The position numbers were made by a program, and so were the translations under genes. The notes under the pieces were generated by a model, which was not told where the DNA came from, did no database searches, and saw nothing but the letters and a program-made list of their open reading frames with translations. This document shows positions 1-33,300 of a stretch of 64,000 nt of DNA, piece after piece. This DNA is from Albula goreensis (lineage: Eukaryota > Chordata > Actinopteri > Albuliformes > Albulidae): positions 44,978,182-45,042,181 of the forward strand of contig CM040742.1 of the NCBI GenBank assembly GCA_022829145.1. The letters are read 5' to 3'. Each line of letters begins with the position of its first letter. Positions within the stretch are counted from its first letter, which is position 1.

Positions 1-243
1 CAATGTTCCCGGAGCCGGAGGTACCCTGCCTTACTCTCCATTCATAAAACAATGTTCCCAGACCTTGAGTGCACTTTTTTTAACTTTAATCCTGGGTAGT
101 GTACTTAAAGAATGCTTTCATTTTGCTTTCCAGACTTGAACTGCATGAAAGAAATAATGAAATAATTCATGTTAGTTGCTCTGGATAAGGGTGCTAATAG
201 TGTAAATGTAATAGTTTTGCTTGTGTTTTATTCCATTGTCCAG

Positions 244-9772
<9,529 letters not shown>

Positions 9773-10235
9773 AGTTGGACCCATCTTTGAGCTCCTTGAG
9801 GCCTAGGCTCACCCTGCTGACTGTTGCAGTCCAGGGCTTTTGGATACATTGCTCCACACAAAGGAGAGCGTTGGTGTCCTTCCTGTGGCTTGAGACGTGA
9901 CTGCCATTTCGCCTCGTACGCCTATGAAATGAAACTCTCAAATCCACACTGAAAGCCTTTGTTTATTCAGTGTCTTTCTTCTTTGTGCAGCATAAATGAG
10001 AGGATATGTGGCAAAAACATACCGCCTTAAAAGCGTGACGAATACATTTTTACAAAAAGACTTTAAATGAGTTACATATTTTGCACAAATGCCTTGAGTT
10101 TGCATTGTGATTGAATGTCTCTGTGCATTTCTTACGCACATTTTACCTTTTTCTTGTTACCACAAAAAAACAACAAAATCTACAAAAGTATTTATGACCT
10201 ACTTATGAATGTAAATAAAACTTTGTCCTGACTCT
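9773..10235 (+). other. ppp1r13l: ppp1r13l 3' UTR with polyadenylation signal
   Basis: Non-coding sequence after the TGA. A canonical AATAAA lies at 10214-10219, about 440 bp after the stop, and is the first one seen. The cleavage site, about 10230-10240, is inferred from that spacing. Confidence 0.7.
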
Positions 10236-10556
10236 GTGTTCCATCTGTAACAAAACAGCACAGCAGGAAGTGGCACACAAGGCACAAATGAAGTACAGTG
10301 TGTGCAGAATGAAAGCTCCACCCCACCTCCCATATAAATACCATAATTATATGTATTGTAATTGTAGCAACAGGTTTTGGTGATAATGACTCATGATCGT
10401 TGACGTGGTATTGTTGCATTGTTGTGGAGTTCTGAAGCAGGAATCACGTGAATGTCCTCTGCTCCAAGGGATCCTGGTGTGAGGCTCAGCGGGGTGACTC
10501 TATCTTTTGCCAAATAGAGGAATTGGTCATGACCATATGTGTACTCCATATTAAAG

Positions 10557-10825
10557 TTTGTGTGTGTTTGTGTGTGTGTGTATGTGTGAGAGTGTAAGTG
10601 TGTGAGTGTGTGTGTGTGTGTGTGTGAGTGTAAGTGTGTGCGTGTGTGTGCATGCGTGTGTGTGTGTAAGTGTAAGTGTGTGTCTGTTTGTTTGCGTGCG
10701 TGTGTGTGTGTGTGTGTGTGTGTGTAAGTGTGCGTGTGTGTGTGTGAGTGAGTGTAAGTGTGCGTGTGTAAGTGTGTGTGTGTGTGAGTGAGTGTAAGTG
10801 TGCATGTGTAAGTGTGTGTGAGTGT

Positions 10826-10860
<35 letters not shown>

Positions 10861-10867
10861 TGTGTGT
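10557..10867 (+). repeat. Compound GT-rich microsatellite
   Basis: About 310 bp of GT repeats broken by GA, AA and GC dinucleotides (for example GTGTAAGTGTGTGAG). The His/Thr reading frames on the minus strand are artefacts. Confidence 0.95.
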
Positions 10868-13280
10868 AACTAATAGAAAGTCAGCTGAATGTGAGAATAT
10901 TTTTTTTTCTACAGTGGTAGACTGGTAGTTGACTGGTGTGTAAAATATGCTGTATGTAATCTGTGTTAGATTGAATGGTATCAATTGGCACTGTTCAGTG
11001 AGCATGAAAAAGAGAGACAGACAGGTACATAAATCATACAGGCTTAGCTGTGCTGCTGTTCTGTAATACTCTGAGAAACCTGCAGGGAAGGTCTCTGACT
11101 CAGTCGTTTGTCTGACTCTGTCATTACTCAGGCTGTTCAGTAGTACAAACATAGGCGGTACTATCACCCGATTGTGACCATAAATAAAAATAATTACATG
11201 TCTGCAATATGAAACATTGTGTGCCTCTTGAATATTTAAGCTGTAAATGTCTCAGTTTGTTGATGTATGCTATTGACATAATACTGGTTTTATCCCTCTT
11301 AATGTATTTTGTTTTCTGATGATGTTGAATTTTCTCATCATTGTTCTTATTGTTGTTACCATTGAGTCAGGCTTTTGTTTTCCCATCTCTGTCATGGACC
11401 TGTGGTTGGTAAGTTTTCAGAGGAATAATAATTAAAAAAAAAAAAGAAACAGTCAAGGTGATTAGTCGAACTTTGAGTGCCGTTTCTAAATCCCCTTTCC
11501 AGTCTGCTGTCTGAGCCAGCTGAACGCTCATAGCCTGGTAATGACTCTTCTCTGGCACCTGGGGGAACAGCAGCTCAATCTGGGCCTGTCAATGGATTAC
11601 GTTTGGCTGTGCAAGTTGAAGCACAGAGCTGACGCAGACGTGTTTTTCGCTGAATGCATGGGAAAAGGCAGAGACCCTTCTCCATTACACTGCGCCCATT
11701 CAGTACAGTGGGATGCATTTGGTCCTTGAACGCTTGCATGCAAAAAGCCCAAAGGTGCGCTGAGTGGCGCTGTCTAGTTAAACTTAACTGGTTTAGTTCA
11801 TATCCAACCATAAAAAAATATACGTCATATGAGAGCTACCCTCACAAGCCAGTCAGAATACATGGTGCAATCAGAGCATATGGAAGGGTATGATGACAAG
11901 CCAGCAAATACCCACACATTTTATCAAGTGTTTTATAGAGAAACAGGCATTTAATATAAAACAAATTCATGCGGTTCAAAAAGATACCTTACAGTGCTCA
12001 AAAAGGTGCACATGCTTGGCATAGGGATGAAAACCTGAAAGGTACGTAAACAAGTACTTTTAGTCCTGGTTTTGGTAAGGAAAAGGAACAGAAGAATATG
12101 ATGAGGAGTCATTATTGTATCTGATCATAGCCCTTATGCAAAATGATGATGTCATGTCTGACTCAGAATGGGCTGTAAAGGGGTACATTTAAATGAGTAA
12201 CTTCCTAAGCAAGTCAGACAGCTACACTGTAATAAATCAAATGTTCTGCAAGCTTTCAAAAAGAAAAAAAAAAAAAACTTTCACAGCACTTTGATCCAGC
12301 CTGTTTAAACCAGTCATATAGGTTTTGATATGCTGCGTGTTGATTGCCATGGGGGGATTTCTCCAGGCAAACAGGGCGTCAGATTTGCCGGTGGAATACG
12401 TGGCTCAGACAAAGCAGTGCCAGGTCATGACATTTGTTGTGACTTGCTTCTTGCTTGTAAACTTTAACAAGCATACTGAACGTCATGAAATGAGTGCTTT
12501 AGTGATCCTTCCTCAGTAGTCCTCAGTAGTCTCAAACTCCTTAATTGTATTTTCTTGGTGCTGTTGATTTAAATTCTTGGACGCATAGTCTCCAACGAAT
12601 AACGAGGCACCACCCTGGGAGAGAGGCCATCCAGTTAAACAATTTCAACAACAAATAACATTTTTGTCTACAGAAGTGAGCTGGTCTTTCTTCTTCTTTT
12701 TTTTTTAACACAAGCATTTGCAGTCGTTGCCTTTACGGATGTATCAGGTAACATTTGCCCTGTGTTAAATGTTTGTGGGAAGACATCAGGGAATGAATTC
12801 CATGTATGATCTTTGTGATTTCCATGACAAAAGCACATACTTGGGTCTTGGGTGTATACATAGCCTAGCTTCAAGTGTTGCAAGACTTTTAGCACTTCTG
12901 GGGCACAGGCCCCCAGTGCCCACATCCTCTCACTTGCATTTTATGATACATTTTTAAAAACTAGTTATGATCATTTACTGGGACACCATGGGGACAATCA
13001 TTTTGTAAATAAATCATAACAAATGTTACAAAATAAGGACAATCATTTTGTAAATAAATTCAAATTTAAATGTTTTAATACAAATTTTTAATTATTTATT
13101 GTTACAAAATAAGTGATTGTAATTAATAATAAATTATTTTTAAAAAGCTCTTAAACATTCCAAATTTGAATGTTTTAATACAGATTGATTTTAATTATTT
13201 ATTGGTGTATCACATGGCAGGTGAGAGTGGGTAATACTAGATTATTTTCATTTCTTTCCATCCACACCAACAAATAGATG
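10868..13280. other. Intergenic region without a recognisable gene
   Basis: Unique AT-rich DNA between ppp1r13l and the piggyBac relic. Frames are short with no splice-supported exon. A locally duplicated AT-rich segment lies at about 12980-13200 (GGACAATCATTTTGTAAATA twice, then TTGAATGTTTTAATACA-like copies). A CA tract at 13283-13332 abuts the transposase remnant. Confidence 0.6.
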
Positions 13281-13337
13281 TGCACACACACACACACATA
13301 CACACCTATACACATACACACACACACACATATCGCT

Positions 13338-14300
13338 GAAGTGACAGTCAACGAACATCTGGTCCCTTTCAGAGGTCGCTGCCCCTTCAAGCAGCACATG
13401 CCAAGCAAACCAGGCAAGTTTGGGATCAAGATCTGGGCAGCATGTGATGCCAGGAACAGCTATGCCTGGAATATGCAGGTCTACACAGGGAAACCTACTG
13501 ATGGAGGGCCAGAAAAAACCAGGGCCAGTGTGTTGTGCTGGACATGACAGTTGGTCTTAAAAGGCATAATGTTACATGTGACAAATTTTCACATCATATG
13601 GACTTGGTCAGGAGCTGCTGAAATGAAAGCTCACCAATGGTGGGGACAGTGAGAAGAAACAAGCCTGAGCTTCCACCAGCATTGGTGTTGACCAGAGGTA
13701 GAAAGGCACTCTCGTCAAAATTATCTTTCACTGACACACACAGTCTTGTGTCGTATGTTCCCAAGAAGAATAGAAATGTCATCCTGATGAGCACACTGCA
13801 CAAAGACAATGCTGTCAGCACCACGGAAGACAGGAAGCCCCATATCATCCAGGACTACAACAGCAACAAAGGAGGTGTTGACTGCCTCGATAAGGTAATG
13901 CATATCTTCATCTATCATGTATTTTATTTTACTTTTACCGTGTCAAGCATTCAGATTCAGTATTGTTTCTAATTTCTTATTTGTTGTTTCTTTCATCGCA
14001 GCTTACAGGTGCATACACCTGCAAGCGATTGACAGCACGTTGGCCTGTGGCAGTGTTCCACAACATCCTGGCTGTGTCTGCGTATAATGCATACGTGGTG
14101 AGGATGGCGATCAACCCAGCCTGGAATGCTTCAAGTGGAAGAGCTGGATGTGACACCGATCAACCCCCCCGCAAAGACAGGGCCCAAGCAAAAAGACAGG
14201 GGCAAAAGAGGAAGAGATGCCAGCTCTGTACCCCAAGAGACAATAAAACACCTGCTACAAATGAGGTGCCTTTGGTTGCAAGGCACACTCCAACCTGATT
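13338..14300 (+). pseudogene. Decayed piggyBac (PGBD4-type) transposase, 5' truncated
   Basis: Pieces in shifting frames read VTVNEHLVPFRGRCPF, IPSKPG-like KPGKFGIKIWAACDA, VLDMTVGLKRHNVTCD, MVGTVRRNKPELPPAL, NSNKGGVDCLDK and YTCKRLTARWPVAVFHN, the DDE core of a piggyBac transposase. The basic Cys-rich C-terminus begins KRKRCQLCTPRDNKT. The frame shifts near 13525, 13588 and 13632, and a TGA lies at 13624-13626, so the gene is dead. The N-terminal half is missing. GTAATG...CAG at 13895-14001 looks like a phase-0 intron of 107 bp inside the transposase. The relic ends about 450 bp before the sympk promoter. Confidence 0.85.
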
Positions 14301-14546
14301 GTCTAATGCCACTCCTGTGTGTGAACACACGCACACACTTGTTCATGTTGATTTTCTGAATATAGTCTCCATTTTGATTGTTATTATAATTTTTTATGTT
14401 GATTTTTTTGCATGTTTATTGCAGTTTTTCATGTTCATCACTAGATGGACATCTTGTTTACAGCATTAAAATGTGCTAAATAAAATTTGATGATGATAAT
14501 GTTTGAATTATGTTTCTTGTTTTAATGTAAGAACAGTTAAACCAGA

Positions 14547-14564
14547 CCGGTCAAATTTGACCGG
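14547..14564. repeat. Perfect 18-bp palindrome near piggyBac 3' end
   Basis: CCGGTCAAATTTGACCGG reads the same on both strands. It lies downstream of the transposase remnant and of an AATAAA (about 14479), and before AAGGGCTAA at about 14600. It is probably subterminal DNA of the same piggyBac element; a clean TTAA-bounded terminus was not found. Confidence 0.6.
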
Positions 14565-14633
14565 AACACCAAAGTAAGGGGGGGAAAACGAACATCATAA
14601 AGGGCTAAAACAGTTTAAAGCGTTTACTGCTCA

Positions 14634-14649
14634 ATGGCGCCATCTGGTA
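14634..14649 (-). promoter_or_regulatory. CTCF-like motif upstream of sympk
   Basis: On the minus strand the sequence reads ACCAGATGGCGC, matching the core of the CTCF consensus (ASYAGRKGGCRC), but the two leading C positions are not matched. Occupancy is not known. Confidence 0.4.
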
Positions 14650-14679
14650 ACAAAAACTGCAACAAAAGTGAATAAATTT

Positions 14680-14796
14680 AAACTACGATTCCCATAGATC
14701 TTTGCTGTTTTAAAATGCATACTTCCGGTTCATGTTGTTCCGAAATCAAGATGGCGCGCTCCTAGCAGCCTGCCGTCGTTTAAGACAGTTATACTT
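14680..14796 (+). promoter_or_regulatory. sympk: sympk promoter and probable non-coding exon 1
   Basis: A cluster of core-promoter motifs: ACTACGATTCCCA (14682-14694), close to the ZNF143/STAF ACTACAATTCCCA site; ACTTCCGG (14721-14728), an ETS site; and CAAGATGGCGCG (14748-14759), a YY1 site of the kind often found at start sites of housekeeping genes. No TATA box is seen. A strong donor CTT|GTAAGA at 14796/14797 pairs with an acceptor CGCAG at 15332 or 15341, giving a short untranslated exon 1 and a 5' UTR leading to the ATG at 15373. Confidence 0.65.
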
Positions 14797-15372
14797 GTAA
14801 GATTTTTCTTGAGGATAATTCAGTATTTGATTACGGTAAACTTGTGATATTTTGCTTTGGGTGTTAAAGCACTATTTGCTAACTAGTAATGCTTTAAATA
14901 GTGAGCTACCTACCCACGTAACTTCTTGACATCCCGACACCCGATGTTAATACTTACCAGCTAGCACTGTAGATAACCATAGGAAAAGTTACAGCTATCA
15001 AGTTTGGCGGTTTTAATGAAAATGTGTGGAAAACGTGTTGAAACATATTACCAGTCTACGATTTGAAATAATTTAATGTAGCTAATTGCATCTGTTATAC
15101 TGTACACAGTATCAACTCTCAGAAAAAAAAAACAATTAACCCTGGATTGATTGTTAAATGAAATGTAATGCTTAGTTAGACCAATTACACCGTTATTGTA
15201 CTCATCACAAACGTTACTTTATCAGAGTCTGAATTAAAACTTTGGAACAGTGTTTAAACGCGTCTGATGATGGGTTAAGCACCGCCAGCAACGTGTCATT
15301 TGATGATGTTGTTGCAACTCTGTGTATCGCAGGTCTTGCAGCTGAGTTCTCAGTGACAGTTAAATTGTAAGG

Positions 15373-28933
<13,561 letters not shown>

Positions 28934-29340
28934 TCTCCAAAGGAAGCAATGAAGCGGCTTCAAGACCGCAGAACGGAGGGTGGGGGGGGAAAGGAGGGAA
29001 AAAAACACAATCCACTGACAGCGGAAATGAACGGTGCAGATGAGTCACGATATCTGAGCTTTCCGAGGCCTGGTCGCAGGCGTACGGATGAGCTAGCCGA
29101 ATGACACGTCATAGGGAAGGACTTCCCGAACACTAGCCAAAGACGGCTGTGCTAGGGAGCCTTCTGATCAGCAACCTATGTATCCCAGCAGCTTTAACTG
29201 GAAACTTAGGTGCTGTGGAAAAACAAAAACAGCACACCCTATGACTGACCTTTTCCCATCTTTGAATTTTTTTTTCCAAGAATGAATATTGCTGAAATGT
29301 ACAATAAATAGTCAAATAATAAAACCTCAGTAATGTATCA
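28934..29340 (+). other. sympk: sympk 3' UTR with two polyadenylation signals
   Basis: AATAAA at 29303-29308 and again at 29318-29323, about 375 bp after the TGA. Cleavage is expected near 29335-29345. Confidence 0.75.
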
Positions 29341-29344
29341 AATA

Positions 29345-30369
29345 TAACATTGTAGATTTTTAGGATTGTATTTGTTTAAGTGGGAAAATGTTATGTTGAG
29401 GATAGATGTAAAAAAAAATCAATGTTTGCTTAATATGTTTGCCTCAAGCAAAATTCATTCAATGGGAGTAAAAATAAACAGGAGGTCGTTTGTTGACATT
29501 TAATAACAAATATCCTTGTTCCCAAAGATAACTTGTGTTTTTGCCATTTGTTGTCTATCTATTTGTGCTGAAAAAAATATTTCAAGGTTTTGACTGTTGT
29601 GGCCCAGTAACAGAAGAAACGTAAACCCATCGTTTTTAATTACCAATTCTTTAATACTTATTATTTTGGGTTTTATCATCCCAATAACAAACCATGGGCA
29701 TAGCCCCAAGGGTCATTTTGTCTTTGAACATTGATATAAATATTTTTTCGCCAGATTGTAATAACTGGTTGCAGCATTTTCAAATAGAACTGATACAATT
29801 TCGCGCTTTTTTAGTCTAGATTTTCCCGTTTTTGTACGTCGCGGTGCCACTATTTGGACACGCAAACCTTTTAATAATGGCCCAAAACTAATTCTAACAG
29901 AAGCTGTACTGTCGACAAGAAAGCATATATGAAAACAAAATAAAAAATTCAGCGTTGATGTTCATAGAAATATTATGGATGAAATCGACATAGCTTGCGT
30001 TTTGATGCTGTACCCTCTTCATGTGCCATTGGATAACCGCGGCGCTCTTGATTCCAGACCCTTAGCAACCGTTTGTTTACCCTGACCACAGCTGAGCTCG
30101 CCGGAGCGGAGGAGGCTCGCAGGGAAGCCTGTAATGTCACACAGTGTTTCGGGTTCGCTGAAAAGCCTTGCTATAGCTACCAAAGACGTTAACAAAATAT
30201 CAAACAGCAACTTTACAGCAGTTAGATACGTTATTTCAGTCCTCTACTGGTGTATCTAAGGTAGAGCGAGCCACGTAGCTGGTTAGCAAGTAGAAAGTAA
30301 ACTTTGTCTTCTTGCGTTACAGAGCAGGCTAGTGAGGTTTTGGAGAACATTGATACGCGCAAAAAAAAA
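29345..30369. other. Intergenic spacer and radial spoke gene upstream region
   Basis: About 1 kb between the sympk polyadenylation site and the radial spoke ATG. AT-rich to about 29980, then GC-richer. An inverted CCAAT box (ATTGG, 30029-30033) and TTAGCAACC (about 30063-30071), an RFX half-site, are candidate promoter elements. There is no TATA box near the ATG. Confidence 0.45.
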
Positions 30370-33300
30370 ATGGAGCCGTCGGAGGAGGTCATGAACAATC
30401 AGACGGACCATGCGGCGATTTGCTTCAAAGCGTTCATGCTCAAGAGCAGTACGAAGTCAAACCTCAACCTGTAAGTAACTAAATCAAAGACAAGCTGTCG
30501 CTTCTTTTGGTAACGTTTGCCAAATTTCTAGCAAAGTGTGTCACTTCAATCGCGTGGCTTGTTGTCATGACAACCACTTGTGTCGAGAGTACATGTTCTT
30601 TACTTCATGCAAAAAATCGCATCCCATATTCAGTGATATGCCCGATGCAACAAGATTACTGGAGTATTCTTTACCTACCTCTTCAATGAAGTCACACACA
30701 CACACATACACACACAGTGTAAGGGGAATAGAAGGTGCCTTTAGCTCTCAAAATAAGTTGGATACTCACACATTTAATACATTTTGTCATTTTTTGAATA
30801 AAGCAGATTAGGAATTACAAAAATGGACAGACAAAATACTGATACGACCGCATACTGTTTTTCCACAATCGCCTGGTAGTTTTGTAAATGTGAAGGATGT
30901 ACACACAATTTTTGTGCAAACAAACACATTAAAAAACCCGACCCTCTAGGACCGAGTTCTTACACCTGTTGCGCACAGAATGAGTCATTTCTCCTGGGTT
31001 CTGCTAGCTATGACCACCTGGTGCGGGTACTGACCAAAGTGATGGATGAGCGTCCGGAGAACGCGGTGGACGTGCTGGAGGACCTGAGCTACGAGGTGAA
31101 GCGGGCGGGGCTGCGCGACACGCAGAGCACGCTGAGAGACATACCCCCGACCCCGGCCGCGCACCTGCTGGCCGAGCAGCAGAGGGCGCTGTTCACACGC
31201 GCGGGCGGAGAGGAGGCTGAGCAAGAGGAGGAGCTGGTGAGGACAGTGATCTTTTTACACTACACTACATCTAGGCATTTAGCAGATGCTCTTAACCAAA
31301 TATACAAATGTATGTGCCATTCATGTATATACCAGCTGGATATCTAATATCTTAGCCTCCCTCATTTAGCCTTGATAGCAAGAGTAACTTAGGAAAGCTA
31401 TGCTGAATGCCACATTAGCTTGAGCTAAAGGATGTGAAAGGCGGCTTTGAAATATTTCTGGGAGCTGGGAGTGCTGTGTATTCCCAAATTTCTTTGGGAA
31501 AATTAGTGACAAAGCCCCATTTGAATCTGAATGTGAATCTAACTTCATATTTGAATCTGACCAATTGGAACTGAATATCCTTCCGTTAGGTGGAGACTCC
31601 CCTTCCCAACCTGGCGGAGCTGAGCTTCTACCTGGAGCAGGCCGGGGTGGGGCTGGGCAGGGAGGAGACGCAGAGGGTACACCTGGCCCTGAAGCAGCTG
31701 GTGGACACCCAACCCCTCCAGCGCTGCCGCTTCTGGGGCAAGATCCTGGGCACGGCCGCCAACTACCTGGTGGCCGAGGTGGAGTACCGAGAGGGAGAGG
31801 AAGAGGAGGAGGAGAACACCCAGGAGGAAGGGGCGGAGGATGAGGAGAAAGAAGGGGGCGCCAGGGACAATGATGAAGAGCAGGAGGAAGCAGAAGCGGT
31901 GAGTACTATTTATCTACTCTCAGTCCACTGTTACATTTCCCCAGAGCTCCAGTTGGCTTGCACAAAATATTCTCATTCATGAGCCTATGACTGCGAGTTT
32001 GAATCCCAGCTGTGCCATTACCAGCTATGGCCAGAGGTGTACATTGGCAAGGCAGCAGCTTACCCAGCCTCAGCAGGGGAATGGTGGGTTAAGCTCTGTG
32101 GTTTCATCGCTCTGTAGCAACCACTCCTGGCACAGTTGGGCACCAGCAAAAGCACACACCAAAAGCACGCTGATTTAGCCGTCCTCCAACGACACAGGCA
32201 GGGTGAAACTGGTGCTGCATCTGCAGCATGGAAATTAAACTACGGCCTTTGGTTGGAAAAACACAGAAATATAGAAAACCACAGCTGAACACTCCGTTGT
32301 GAAACGTCTTATGAAAAGTTGATCATTTCTTCGTTCCTCAGATCGATCCTCTTCCTGAGTCAACCTACAAGCCGCCGCCTGTAGTTCCAAAAGAAGAAAG
32401 CAGGACAGGTGCAAACAAGTTCACCTACTTTGTGTGCAGAGAGCCCGGCTTCCCTTGGATCCGGTTGCCCCCGGTGACCCCGGCCCAAATCACTGTGGCC
32501 AGGCAGATCCGTCGCCTCTTCACGGGGAACCTGGATGCCCCTGTGGTAACGTACCCGCCGTTCCCTGGCAACGAGGCCAACTACCTGCGCGCCCAGATCG
32601 CCCGATCTCTGCGGGGACACAGGTGAGCCCGCTGGGGTTCTACCAGTTTGGAGAGGAAGAGGGTGAGGAAGAGGAGGAGATGGCGCGGGACACGTTTGAG
32701 GAGAACCCCGACTTTGAGGGTATCCCTGTGCCAGAGATGGTGGAGTCCCTGTCCAACTGGGTGCATCACACACAGCACATTCTGCAGCAGGTGAGCAGGT
32801 GTGAGCAGGTACAGCACATTCTGGAGCAGGTGTGAGCAGGTGTTCTGCAGCAGGTGAGCAGGTGTGAGCAGCACATTCTGCAGCAGGTGAGCAGGTGTGA
32901 GCAGGTACAGCACATTCTGCAGCAGGTGAGCAGGTGTGAGCAGGTACAGCACATTCTGGAGCAGGTGAGCAGGTGTGAGCAGGTGCAGCACATTCTGCAG
33001 GAGGTGAGCAGGTACAGCACATTCTGCAGCAGGTGAGCAGGTGTGAGCAGGTGCAGCACATTCTGCAGCAGGTGAGCAGGTGTGAGCAGGTGCAGCACAT
33101 CTTGTAGCAGGTGTGAGCAGGTATAGCACATACTACAACAGGTGGACAGGTGTGAGCAGGTACAGCACATCTTGCAGCAGGTGAGCAGTTACAGCACCTT
33201 CTGCAGCAGGTGAGCAGTTTTGAATAGGTACAGCACATTCTGTAGCCGGTGAGAAGGTTTGAGCAGGTATAGCATGTTCTACAGCAGGTAAGCAAGTAAA

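Noticed and set aside
169-243. Extension of the first ppp1r13l frame upstream to an ATG at 169
   Set aside because: The sequence before 244 is a T-rich tract ending in CAG, a normal acceptor. The ATG is intronic; the family start lies further upstream.
13813-13835. RE1/REST-like match (TCAGCACCACGGA)
   Set aside because: It lies in the transposase coding remnant (VSTTEDRK), and the right half-site does not fit the consensus.
32605-32630. True intron starting at CACAG|GTGAGC within radial spoke exon 4
   Set aside because: The following sequence still encodes conserved family residues ([14 protein letters not shown]) in the +1 frame, so it is exon with a frameshift.
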